Positions 51,225 through 60,564 of a DNA stretch of 64,000 nucleotides are shown here, piece after piece. The stretch lies in the NCBI GenBank assembly GCA_965212525.1, contig CBDBVC010000059.1, positions 1 to 64,000 of the forward strand. The letters run 5' to 3'. The DNA is from SZUA-38 sp965212525. Lineage in GTDB: Bacteria; Pseudomonadota; Gammaproteobacteria; Xanthomonadales; SZUA-38. Every line of letters starts with the position of its first letter. The first letter of the stretch is position 1. The notes under the pieces are model-generated. The model did not search any database. It was given only the letters and a program-made list of their open reading frames with translations, and was not told the DNA's origin. Made by a program: the position numbers and the translations under genes.

Positions 51225-53294
51225 ATGAATAAAGCCGCTCCGGACAATGATGAGCAGACGGCAGGTGGGCCGAAGCGGTTTCGTTTCGATGACTGGCAAT
51301 TTGATGCGGATCTGAATTCACTGTACAGGGCCGGGCAGCGTTACCGGATTCCACTGAAACAGAGCCACCTGTTACGCCTGCTCCTCAGCCGGGTTGGCCA
51401 GATGGTGACACGTGATGACATCCTGAGTGAAATCTGGGGTTTCAAACCGGTCACAGATGACGTGCTCTCACGCAATATCTCTGCACTACGCAAGACACTG
51501 GGCGATGATCGGTCAAGTCCCCGGTACATCGAGACCATTCCGAAAATGGGCTATCGATTCATTGCTGAACTGGAATCTTCAGGCCCGGTGACAGAGAGTG
51601 AGGGTCGCGGCTGGAGTCGCACCATATTCCTGTTGCTCCCGACTGTGGTGATTCTTGCAGCAATCGCATTTCTGTTCTGGCCGGGCATAAGTCCGGGACC
51701 AGGGCATCGCTTTGATCTCGCCAGACCCCTGACAGGGTTGTCAAATAATGAGCAGCAGCCGTGGTACAGCAAGGATCAGCTCAGCTACGTGGTTCTCGAT
51801 CAGGGAACGGAACGGGAAGTCTGGGTTTACGATATTCATCAACAGACACAACATCGCGTGTACCGTTCGGATGGCTTTCTGGCATCGCCGATTATCGCCG
51901 GTGATGGCCGTGTTCTGTTGATGGAATCGCGCGATGATGACTGTCGATTATTACGATTGCAGCCGGATTCAGGCGAGATCGAGCAGCTGACATCATGCTG
52001 GTCCAGTTTTCGATCCAGAATGCGTGCAGACAGCCAGGGCGGACTGCTCATCAATCTTCAGCGCAACGATGTGGTTGGCATTATGCATATCGCAGCCGAC
52101 GGCAGTCAGACAGAGCTGACACATCCGGATATAGCCGGCCATATTGATATGGCAGCAGTGCGCATGATGGGGTCGGATGAGGTTCTGCTGATTCGTGGTG
52201 ACCAGATCATCAATGAATTGTACCGCTACAATCCTGAAGACTTGAGCTTCACTCAGCTGACAGCCGACAATCAGTACATCGATGGATTCTGCCAGCTGGA
52301 TGAGCGCACAGTTATCTATGCTTCTGATCGGAGCGGAATCCAGTCGCTGTGGCAGCTTGACTTGCACAATCGCGAAGTGATCAGTCTGGGTCAGATCGGC
52401 GCACGCAGACCCACCTGCCATCCTGAGCATGGCATTGTGTACGAACTGACCGTCTACGAGGCCAATATCTGGAAGGTGCCACTGGCGGCGGGTGTTGAGC
52501 GGCAACTGCTGGTCCAGTCGGACCGCTATGACAACCACCCCACACCCAGCCCAGACCGGAGTCAACTGATGTTCATCTCGAACCGGACGGGTGATGCGGC
52601 CTTGTGGTCGACTACCATGAGTGGCGAGGATCCGCAGATCCGATACCATGTGGATGGCGGTCGGGTGACCAGGCCACGATGGTCACCTGACGGTTCGCTG
52701 ATGGCCGTGGTGGTCTATGAGGAAGATGGCAGCAGCATCGAGCTGCTGGATGCATCTTTCAATGTCGTGGGGCGGTTTCCCGATCTGGATGTCCACGTGC
52801 TGAACCCGATCATTTCCGCCGATGGCTGGCTGTACTACCTGATCGATGAAGCCGAGGGCCGGGCGCTGATGCGTGTACCGATTGACACACTTGCGCAGCC
52901 TGAACTGTTGCTGAGAGTACAAATCAGTCGCTTTGAGCTGATGAATGACGGACGAATTCTGTTCGTGCGCTCCGATCAGAACGGATTTCACCTGTACAAC
53001 CCCATCACCAGATCTGTGCGATCATTGCTGCCCGGATTCAGGCTCACGGACTGGGCGCGATGGACACTGGCGTACACCGGTGAGGACGCAGAAGCGACTC
53101 TGTTTCATGCCTGTGATGATCGCATCTGCGCCACTGCCATCGACAGCGGTGAGAAGACAACTCTCGAAATCGATGCACCCAATGCAATCGGACTGTCAAT
53201 GGCCTATGATGCTGAGCAGGACGCGTTGCTGATTGCCTACACTGACAGAGTCAGCAGCCAGTTGATGCATATGCAGCTGATCCCGGACAACTGA
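51225..53294 (+). CDS. Membrane-bound winged-helix regulator with periplasmic TolB/PD40-type propeller
   Basis: I start it at ATG 51225, with CAGGG just upstream; a TTG one codon before is less likely. The 689-residue protein has an OmpR-type winged-helix domain (about 15-115; IPLKQSHLLRLLLSRVGQMVTRDDILSEIWG, ISALRKTLGDD, IPKMGYRF), one membrane segment (about 131-150) and a large periplasmic domain of WD40-like (PD40) repeats such as HPTPSPDRSQLMFISNRTGDAALW and TRPRWSPDGSLMAVVVYEEDG. This is a CadC-like one-component sensor. It is divergent from the secreted propeller and 21 bases upstream of the DUF885 gene. Ligand and targets are unknown. Confidence 0.87.
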   Translation: MNKAAPDNDEQTAGGPKRFRFDDWQFDADLNSLYRAGQRYRIPLKQSHLLRLLLSRVGQMVTRDDILSEIWGFKPVTDDVLSRNISALRKTLGDDRSSPRYIETIPKMGYRFIAELESSGPVTESEGRGWSRTIFLLLPTVVILAAIAFLFWPGISPGPGHRFDLARPLTGLSNNEQQPWYSKDQLSYVVLDQGTEREVWVYDIHQQTQHRVYRSDGFLASPIIAGDGRVLLMESRDDDCRLLRLQPDSGEIEQLTSCWSSFRSRMRADSQGGLLINLQRNDVVGIMHIAADGSQTELTHPDIAGHIDMAAVRMMGSDEVLLIRGDQIINELYRYNPEDLSFTQLTADNQYIDGFCQLDERTVIYASDRSGIQSLWQLDLHNREVISLGQIGARRPTCHPEHGIVYELTVYEANIWKVPLAAGVERQLLVQSDRYDNHPTPSPDRSQLMFISNRTGDAALWSTTMSGEDPQIRYHVDGGRVTRPRWSPDGSLMAVVVYEEDGSSIELLDASFNVVGRFPDLDVHVLNPIISADGWLYYLIDEAEGRALMRVPIDTLAQPELLLRVQISRFELMNDGRILFVRSDQNGFHLYNPITRSVRSLLPGFRLTDWARWTLAYTGEDAEATLFHACDDRICATAIDSGEKTTLEIDAPNAIGLSMAYDAEQDALLIAYTDRVSSQLMHMQLIPDN

Positions 53295-53315
53295 GACAAC
53301 CTGGAGTACCTACGA

Positions 53316-55082
53316 ATGAAGACTAGCGGATATCACCTGTTGCTGAACCTGATCCTGTTTGCCACCTTCAGCGTCCAGGCTGATCAAGGCACGGCATTGC
53401 ACAAGTTGTTCGCTGATGAATGGCAGTACCGGGCCGATCACAGCCCGTATTGGGGTGAGCTGAATGGTCGTACAGGAGCCGCCAGTGAGCTGGGTGATAT
53501 CTCACCCGAAGCACTACTGGAGAATTATCGCGCGTACCGGGCATTCAATGACCGTCTGGCCGAAATCGACCGAGACAGTCTCAGTCTGACCGACCAGATC
53601 AACTACGATGTGTTTGCGGCCGAGATTACCGAATCCCTGGTGGCCTGGCAGTATCGAACTCACCTGATGCCACTGACATCGGAAAATTCGTTTCATACCT
53701 ACCTGGCCGGACTGCACAGACGGGCCCGCTTCGGCACTGCGGCTGATTATGACAACTACCTGGCCCGACTGTCACAGATTCCGGCCCACTTCGAGCAGCA
53801 AATCGCCTACATGACTCAGGGTCTGAAGGAGGGTATCACCCAGCCAGCGGTCATCATCGGTCATTATCCCGATTCGATCAGGGCGATGATTCATGACGAC
53901 CCCACCCAGTCCGAATACTACGTTCCATTCAGGTCAATGCCTTCACGAATCGATGCCGCGGACATCGAACGCTTGCAGCAGCGTGCCAGAACAGTGATCA
54001 GCGAGGGCATTATTCCGGCGCACCGAACATTTCTCAGCTTCATGCAGGAGAAATATCTTCCGGGTGCCCGCAAGAGCATCGCGGCCTATGATCTGCCGGA
54101 CGGCAAGGCGTTCTATGCCACGCAGATCCGGCAGTACACCACACTGGATCTGACAGCCGAACAGATTCACCAGATCGGGCTCGAGGAGGTGAAACGCATC
54201 CGGGCCGAAATGGAGGACATCATTGAGCAGGTGGGTTTTGAAGGCAGCTTTGCCGAATTTCTTGAGTTTCTGAGAACCGACCCGCAGTTTTATGCCACCT
54301 CCGCCGAAGACCTGATCCGGGAGGCCAGCTACATCTCCAAACGCATGGACGGGCAATTGCCCAAACTGTTTACCCGCTTTCCGCGCCAGCCCTATACGGT
54401 CAATCCGGTGCCTGAGGCCATCGCACCGAACTACACCACAGGTCGTTATGTCAGCGCGCCACTTGATTCGGATCGTCCGGGGCAATACTGGGTCAATACC
54501 TATGCGCTGGACAAGCGCCCCCTGTATAACCTTGAAGCACTGACATTCCATGAAGCCGTACCCGGACACCATTTTCAGAATGCACTGGCCGCCGAACTGG
54601 GAGATCTGCCCAATTTCAGGCGTCATTATTACATTTCGGCCTTTGGAGAAGGCTGGGGGCTGTACAGTGAATGGCTGGGCAAGGAAGTGGGTTTCTATAC
54701 CGACCCCTACAGTGATTTTGGTCGCCTGACCTATGAAATGTGGCGTGCCATGAGACTGGTGGTGGATACCGGCATGCATGCCATGGGCATGAGCCGGGAT
54801 GAAGCCATACGTCTGATGGAGGAGAACACGGCGCTGTCAAAACATAATGTCAGGACCGAGATTGACCGTTATATCGGCTGGCCCGCCCAGGCACTGTCCT
54901 ACAAGCTTGGCGAGATCAGGATTCGGGAGCTGAGGGCGAGGGCCGAGTCAGAACTGGGTGAGCGCTTCGATCTGCGCCGTTTTCATGATGCTCTTCTGGA
55001 AAACGGATCGGTACCCCTGGCTGTTCTGGAACAACTGGTTGATCGCTGGATCGCATCGCAGCAAGGTCAGGCAAACGGCTGA
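53316..55082 (+). CDS. Exported DUF885 family protein, predicted zinc metallopeptidase
   Basis: The 588-residue product has a signal peptide (YHLLLNLILFATFSVQA) and belongs to the DUF885 family. It contains HEAVPGHHFQ near residue 411 (HExxxGHH-like zinc motif) and a downstream FGEGWGLYSEWLGKE with a likely third ligand Glu. Members are thought to be peptidases or related hydrolases; the substrate is unknown. It lies 21 bases after the propeller-domain regulator, so the two are probably co-transcribed, and it is convergent with parC. Confidence 0.85.
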   Translation: MKTSGYHLLLNLILFATFSVQADQGTALHKLFADEWQYRADHSPYWGELNGRTGAASELGDISPEALLENYRAYRAFNDRLAEIDRDSLSLTDQINYDVFAAEITESLVAWQYRTHLMPLTSENSFHTYLAGLHRRARFGTAADYDNYLARLSQIPAHFEQQIAYMTQGLKEGITQPAVIIGHYPDSIRAMIHDDPTQSEYYVPFRSMPSRIDAADIERLQQRARTVISEGIIPAHRTFLSFMQEKYLPGARKSIAAYDLPDGKAFYATQIRQYTTLDLTAEQIHQIGLEEVKRIRAEMEDIIEQVGFEGSFAEFLEFLRTDPQFYATSAEDLIREASYISKRMDGQLPKLFTRFPRQPYTVNPVPEAIAPNYTTGRYVSAPLDSDRPGQYWVNTYALDKRPLYNLEALTFHEAVPGHHFQNALAAELGDLPNFRRHYYISAFGEGWGLYSEWLGKEVGFYTDPYSDFGRLTYEMWRAMRLVVDTGMHAMGMSRDEAIRLMEENTALSKHNVRTEIDRYIGWPAQALSYKLGEIRIRELRARAESELGERFDLRRFHDALLENGSVPLAVLEQLVDRWIASQQGQANG

Positions 55083-55109
55083 GGCAATGAGCGCGCCTCA
55101 GGCCAGCCT

Positions 55110-57380
55110 TCAGTCCTGATCGCTGGTGATTTTCGACTCCACTTCGAGCCGATCCACGTTCTGGAAACCACGCGGCAGTTTGCGGCCTCGCTTCGCCCTG
55201 TCGCCGCGATAATGTTCCAGATCCTTCCATTTCAGGCGGTGATATCGCTTGCCGGAGTACACCAGCACGGAACCATTCTCACTGACCACCGTGATATCGG
55301 CCACAGATTCCTCACCGGCTTTCAGCAGCTTGGGCGGAATGTTGATGATCTTGTTGCCCTTGCCCTTGGTCAGTTCCGGCAGGTCTGAAACCGGGAATAC
55401 GAGCATGTATCCCGCTGTGGTTGCAGCGATGATCAGATCGGTGGCCGGGTCGATGACTGCCGATGGCTTGATCACATCCGCTCCCTTGGGCACGGTCAGT
55501 GAGACCTTGCCGGCCTTCTTGGCGGCGTACAGGTTTTCAAGTCGAGTATAGAAGCCATAGCCGTGCGTTGATGCCAGCAGTACGGTGTCATCCGGCTTGC
55601 CCATGACAGCAGCACGGAACCCGGCACCAGATGGCGGATTGAAACGGCCTGTCAGCGGTTCACCCTGGCCGCGAGCCGAGGGCAGGGTATGCGCGATCAG
55701 ACTGTAGCTCCTGCCGGTTGAATCAAGAAAGACCACCTGCTGGGTACTGCGACCCATGGCGTGATGCTGATAATCATCACCGCCCTTGAAGTTCATTGAT
55801 GTCGGGTCGATTTCATGTCCCTTGGCAGCCCGTACCCAGCCCTGGCGCGAGACCACCACGGTGACCGGCTCGGATGGCACCAGATCGGATTCGTCAATTG
55901 CCTGTGCCGGCTCACGGCTGACGATCTTCGAACGGCGTTCGTCGCCGTACTGCTTGACGTCCTCGACGATTTCATCGGCAATCAGTTTTTTCAGCTTGCG
56001 AGTGGAGGCGAGAATGGCCTCGATCGATTCGCGTTCCTCGTTCAGTTCATCCTTTTCGCCGCGAATCCTGAATTCTTCGAGCCTGGCCAGATGACGCAGT
56101 TTCAGATCCAGAATGGCCTCGGCCTGGATATCGGTGAGGTCAAAACGGCTCATCAGGACCGGCTTGGGTTCATCCTCGGTACGGATGATGCGTATGACCT
56201 CGTCGATGTTGAGGTAGGCGATCAGCAGGCCATCGAGGATGTGCAGTCGCGCCAGTACCTTGTCCAGTCGCCATTGCAGGCGCCGTTTCACGGTTCCGGT
56301 CCTGAAGCTCAGCCACTCGGTGAGGATCTGTTGCAGATTCTTGACCTGTGGCTTGCCGTTGGTGCCGATCATGTTGAGATTGACGCGAATGTTCTTCTCG
56401 AGATCGGTCGTGGCAAACAGATGGCTCATCAGGCCGTGGATATCAACCCGGTTGGAACGAGGAATCAACACCAGACGGGTCTGATTCTCATGATCGGCTT
56501 CATCGCGCATGTCATCGAGCATGGGCAGTTTCTTGCTGCGCATCTGCGTCGCGATCTGTTCCATGATCTTACCCGGTGATGCCTGATGGGGCAGGGCGCT
56601 GATGACGATATTGCCGTCCTCTCTTTTCCATACTGCGCGCATGCGAATACTGCCGTGGCCGGTTTGGTACATCTCGCGGATGTCCTCAGGCGGCGTAATT
56701 ATTTCTGCGCCGGTGGGGAAATCAGGCCCCTTGATGTGTTCGCAAATCTCCTCGACAGTGGCCTTGGGTGATCCCAGCAGCCGAATGCAGGCTGAGGCCA
56801 CTTCCTTCATGTTGTGCGGCGGAATGTCGGTCGCCATGCCAACGGCGATACCGGTGCCACCGTTTAACAGCACATTGGGCAATCTTGCCGGCAGCAGTGC
56901 CGGCTCCTCCAGTGTACCGTCGAAATTGGCCTGCCAGTCCACCGTGCCCTGTCCCAGTTCGCCAAGAAGCACCTTTGCATAGGGTGCCAGCCGGGATTCG
57001 GTATAGCGCATGGCCGCGAATGACTTCGGGTTATCGATGGAGCCGAAGTTGCCCTGGCCATCGACCAGCGGGTAGCGGTAGGAGAACGGCTGAGCCATCA
57101 GCACCATGGCTTCATAACAGGCCGAATCGCCATGCGGATGAAACTTGCCGATGACATCACCGATGGTGCGTGCCGATTTCTTGTGTTTGGAGGCCGCCGA
57201 CAATCCCAGCTCCGACATCGCATAGACGATGCGGCGCTGCACGGGCTTGAGTCCGTCGGCAATGCTGGGAAGGGCCCTGTCTAGAATCACGTACATGGAA
57301 TAATCCAGATACGCCTTCTCGGTGTATTCCTTCAGCGGCATGGTTTCGAACGATTCGTTCGGTGTAAACAGATCAGTCAT
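55110..57380 (-). CDS. parC: DNA topoisomerase IV subunit A
   Basis: ParC is the DNA-cleaving subunit of topoisomerase IV, which separates linked daughter chromosomes. The 756-residue protein has the breakage-rejoining domain with the active Tyr126 in AMRYTESRLAPY, preceded by the quinolone-determining region HPHGDSACYEAMV with Ser86 and Glu90 as in susceptible strains. Then come the coiled-coil tower and a C-terminal beta-pinwheel ending before residue 740. It lies 44 bases after parE. Confidence 0.96.
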   Translation of the reverse strand: MTDLFTPNESFETMPLKEYTEKAYLDYSMYVILDRALPSIADGLKPVQRRIVYAMSELGLSAASKHKKSARTIGDVIGKFHPHGDSACYEAMVLMAQPFSYRYPLVDGQGNFGSIDNPKSFAAMRYTESRLAPYAKVLLGELGQGTVDWQANFDGTLEEPALLPARLPNVLLNGGTGIAVGMATDIPPHNMKEVASACIRLLGSPKATVEEICEHIKGPDFPTGAEIITPPEDIREMYQTGHGSIRMRAVWKREDGNIVISALPHQASPGKIMEQIATQMRSKKLPMLDDMRDEADHENQTRLVLIPRSNRVDIHGLMSHLFATTDLEKNIRVNLNMIGTNGKPQVKNLQQILTEWLSFRTGTVKRRLQWRLDKVLARLHILDGLLIAYLNIDEVIRIIRTEDEPKPVLMSRFDLTDIQAEAILDLKLRHLARLEEFRIRGEKDELNEERESIEAILASTRKLKKLIADEIVEDVKQYGDERRSKIVSREPAQAIDESDLVPSEPVTVVVSRQGWVRAAKGHEIDPTSMNFKGGDDYQHHAMGRSTQQVVFLDSTGRSYSLIAHTLPSARGQGEPLTGRFNPPSGAGFRAAVMGKPDDTVLLASTHGYGFYTRLENLYAAKKAGKVSLTVPKGADVIKPSAVIDPATDLIIAATTAGYMLVFPVSDLPELTKGKGNKIINIPPKLLKAGEESVADITVVSENGSVLVYSGKRYHRLKWKDLEHYRGDRAKRGRKLPRGFQNVDRLEVESKITSDQD

Positions 57381-57424
57381 TGTTTGGTGTCTTGTCCGTC
57401 ATGTCTCGGCAGGGGCGGCTCAGC

Positions 57425-59305
57425 TCATACCTCGGCAAGGTCGCCCTTGGTTTCCAGCCATTGCTTGCGGTCGGCTGCACGTTTTTTCGACAGCAGCTTG
57501 TCCAGCAGCTGACGGGTCTTGTCTCCACTGCTGACCGACAGCTGCACCAGCCGGCGGGTATCAGGGTCGATCGTGCTTTCTTTCAGTTGTCCCGGATTCA
57601 TTTCACCAAGACCCTTGAATCGAGTGACCGAGACCTTGCCGCGCATCTTCTCCCGTTCGATCTTGTCCAGGAAATGGTCACGTTCTTCTCGATCCAGTGC
57701 ATAGAAGATTGTCTTGCCGACATCGATCCGGAACAGCGGTGGCATGGCGACATAGACATGGCCCTCACGTACCAGCGGCTCGAAATGCCTCAGGAACAGG
57801 GCACACAGCAGGGTAGCAATGTGCAGGCCGTCGGAGTCGGCATCGGCCAGGATGATGACCTTGCCATAGCGCAGGCTGCTGATGTCCGACTCACCCGGGT
57901 CCACACCCAGTGCCACCGCCAGGTCATGAATTTCCTGGGACGAGAGTACGGTCGAGGAATCCACTTCCCAGGAGTTGAGGATCTTGCCGCGCAGCGGCAG
58001 GATGGCCTGGAATTCCCGGTTGCGGGCCTGTTTGGCTGAACCACCGGCCGAGTCGCCCTCGACCAGGAAAATTTCGGTTCGATCCGATTCCTGCGAGGTG
58101 CAGTCGGCCAGTTTGCCTGGCAGCGCCGGGCCTGTGGTCACTTTCTTTCGCACCACCTTCTTGGCGGCCTTGAGACGTTTCTGGGCATTGCTGATGGCAA
58201 GCTGTGCAATCGCCTCACCGGCTTCCACATGCCGGTTGAGCCAGAGGCTGAATTCGTCCTTGATGCAGTTGCTGACGTAGACCGCGGCCTCGCGTGTGGA
58301 CAGGCGTTCCTTGGTCTGACCGGAAAACTGCGGATCTTCGAGTTTCAGTGACAGTACGAACGACAGCCGGTCCCAGATGTCTTCGGGTACCAGCTTGACA
58401 CCGCGAGGCAGCAGATTGTGAATGTCACAGAACTGTCGTATCGAATCGGTCAGGCCGGTGCGCAGGCCGTTGACGTGAGTACCGCCCTGTGCCGTGGGAA
58501 TCAGGTTGACATAACTTTCCTGCACCAGTTCTCCCTCGGGTAACCAGCACAGTGCCCATTCCACAGATTCGTGTTCCTCGACCTTGCGCGAAACCCAGGG
58601 GTCTTCGGGTAATGATTCGAGTCCGCCAATGGCCTCGGTGAGGTAGTCCTTGAGGCCGTCCTCATAATGCCAGACATCGGTGTTGCCGGTTTTCTCATCC
58701 TTCAGCGTGACCTTGAGACCGGCGCAGAGCACCGCCTTGGCACGCAGTACATGCTGAAGTTTTCTGAGCGAGATACGGGCGCTGTCAAAATACCCGGCAT
58801 CGGGCCAGAATCGGATGCGGGTGCCGGTGTTGCGCTGGCCAACCTGTCCGACCTCCGACAGTTCATCTGTTTTTTCACCATCAGCATAAGCCGTATGGTG
58901 CTCCTTGCCGTCGCGCTTGATCCATACCTCGAGCTTGCTCGACAGTGCATTGACCACCGAGACACCGACGCCATGCAGGCCGCCGGAAAACTGGTAATTC
59001 TTGTTGGAGAACTTGCCACCAGCGTGAAGTTTGGTGAGGATCAGTTCAACACCGGGCAGTTTTTCTTCGGGGTGGATGTCCACCGGCATGCCGCGCCCGT
59101 CATCCTCGACTTCAACGGAGCCGTCCTTGTAGACAGTGACAGTGACAGAGCGGGCGTGTCCTGCAATGGCCTCATCGACGGAGTTATCGATGACTTCCTG
59201 GGCCAGATGATTCGGCCGGGTGGTATCGGTGTACATGCCTGGTCGGCGCTTGACGGGTTCAAGACCTGACAGTACCTCGATGTCTTCAGCTTGGTATTTA
59301 CTCAT
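57425..59305 (-). CDS. parE: DNA topoisomerase IV subunit B
   Basis: ParE is the ATPase subunit of topoisomerase IV. I choose the ATG at 59305 (MSKYQAEDIEVLSGLEPVKRRPGMYTDTTRP); the frame is open 35 residues upstream without similarity. The 626-residue protein has the GHKL motifs EVIDNSVDEAIAG, VEDDGRGMPVDIH and GGLHGVGVSVVNALS, then the TOPRIM domain EIFLVEGDSAGGSAKQARNR and a terminal GLGEMNPGQL segment. The length (626 against about 630 in E. coli) separates it from GyrB, which is longer. Confidence 0.96.
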   Translation of the reverse strand: MSKYQAEDIEVLSGLEPVKRRPGMYTDTTRPNHLAQEVIDNSVDEAIAGHARSVTVTVYKDGSVEVEDDGRGMPVDIHPEEKLPGVELILTKLHAGGKFSNKNYQFSGGLHGVGVSVVNALSSKLEVWIKRDGKEHHTAYADGEKTDELSEVGQVGQRNTGTRIRFWPDAGYFDSARISLRKLQHVLRAKAVLCAGLKVTLKDEKTGNTDVWHYEDGLKDYLTEAIGGLESLPEDPWVSRKVEEHESVEWALCWLPEGELVQESYVNLIPTAQGGTHVNGLRTGLTDSIRQFCDIHNLLPRGVKLVPEDIWDRLSFVLSLKLEDPQFSGQTKERLSTREAAVYVSNCIKDEFSLWLNRHVEAGEAIAQLAISNAQKRLKAAKKVVRKKVTTGPALPGKLADCTSQESDRTEIFLVEGDSAGGSAKQARNREFQAILPLRGKILNSWEVDSSTVLSSQEIHDLAVALGVDPGESDISSLRYGKVIILADADSDGLHIATLLCALFLRHFEPLVREGHVYVAMPPLFRIDVGKTIFYALDREERDHFLDKIEREKMRGKVSVTRFKGLGEMNPGQLKESTIDPDTRRLVQLSVSSGDKTRQLLDKLLSKKRAADRKQWLETKGDLAEV

Positions 59306-59503
59306 AGAATCCCTTCGGGCAACGCGGGAGTATTGTCGTTCATTGGTCCAATTTTGCAAGCGGTAAACGACGATCTCGAACCAGGCCGTGGCAATGGTGA
59401 TCGTAGCCACTATTTTACCATTTTCCAGCAGGTTTTGGCCGATGAATCGAGCCTTTCTGCTATGATCCTGAACGGATTCGATATCGCCAGAAGGAGTACG
59501 ACA

Positions 59504-60388
59504 TTGACCCGATTCACATCATCGCCGACTGAACGCGCATTCGGTCTCTTGCTCATGGCCATGTCTGTTTTCATCCTTGCATGTGACGTGCTGGCAGATG
59601 ATACGACGGACAATGCCGGCTGGCGTCAACTCGATCCGAAGCTGCTGGTACAGCTGACTACGGACGAGGGAACGGCACTGATTGAGCTGAATCCACTTTT
59701 CGCGCCGGCACATGTGAAACAGTTCAGGACACTGGTGCGCAAGGGATTCTATGATGGAGAGTCATTCTACAGGGTGATCGAAGGATTTGTCGCCCAGGGT
59801 GGCGATGGCAGTGACATGTCGGAATCTGAGAACACCATTCCTGCTCTGAAGGCCGAGCTGGAGCTGGAACTCGACAGGATCAGGCAGTTGACCACGGTTC
59901 AGGTGAAGGATATGTTCGCAGCCGAAACTGCATTCGCAGACGGATTTGCTGTCGGTCTTGACCGCAAGGCCAACAGCGCCTGGCTGATTCACTGCCCCGG
60001 TGCCGTGGCGATGGCGCGCGGTAATGATATCGATTCCGGCAGCACCGATTTCTACATCGTCATCGGTCAGGCACCGCGTTATCTCGATCGCAATCTGACC
60101 GTATTTGGTCGGGTCGTCACCGGCATGGATGTGGTGCAGAAGATCCGGCGAGGGCCCTCGCAGGAGAACGGCATGATCACCGAGTATGCCACAGCAATAA
60201 AGCGGATGCGCATGGTCAGTGATCTGCCAGAATCAGAGCAGCCGGACCTGTGGGTTACCGACACTGCGCACGAGAATTTTGCCGAGGTGCTGAAGAACAG
60301 GCGACATCGGACGCATGAGTTTTTCCATGTCACACCACCAGCAGTACTGGATGTCTGCCAGGTGCCATTGCAGGTACGATCGGATTAA
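59504..60388 (+). CDS. Periplasmic cyclophilin-type peptidyl-prolyl isomerase
   Basis: Cyclophilins speed cis-trans isomerisation of X-Pro bonds. I start it at TTG 59504, which has AAGGAG seven bases upstream and leads straight into a signal peptide (TRFTSSPTERAFGLLLMAMSVFILAC); the open frame reaches back to 59291 without any such signals. The product is 294 residues. The core shows ELNPLFAPAHVKQFRTLV, FYDGESFYRVIEGFVAQGGDG, AVAMARGNDIDSGSTDFYIVIG and FGRVVTGMDVV. An unusual insert of about 45 residues rich in Glu and Leu (ALKAELELELDRIRQL) follows the first motif. The Cys after ILA could be lipidated. Confidence 0.88.
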   Translation: MTRFTSSPTERAFGLLLMAMSVFILACDVLADDTTDNAGWRQLDPKLLVQLTTDEGTALIELNPLFAPAHVKQFRTLVRKGFYDGESFYRVIEGFVAQGGDGSDMSESENTIPALKAELELELDRIRQLTTVQVKDMFAAETAFADGFAVGLDRKANSAWLIHCPGAVAMARGNDIDSGSTDFYIVIGQAPRYLDRNLTVFGRVVTGMDVVQKIRRGPSQENGMITEYATAIKRMRMVSDLPESEQPDLWVTDTAHENFAEVLKNRRHRTHEFFHVTPPAVLDVCQVPLQVRSD

Positions 60389-60564
60389 TTTGTCCTGACT
60401 GGGCATCAGAATGTGATGTCTTGCGTACAAGGTGGTTGATTCTGTGTGCACTTTCCATAACACTCTCGCAGTGGAAATGACGATAACGACTGTCGAAACA
60501 CCGCCCCGTGCTGCGTTGGGCACTGGCGGGCTCATGACATTGGGTGCAAGGTTGAGAGGCCCGG

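Noticed and set aside
53943..54779. Long antisense open frames inside genes such as DUF885, sucCD and parC
   Set aside because: They mirror codon bias of the sense gene and show no domain, start signal or conserved motif.
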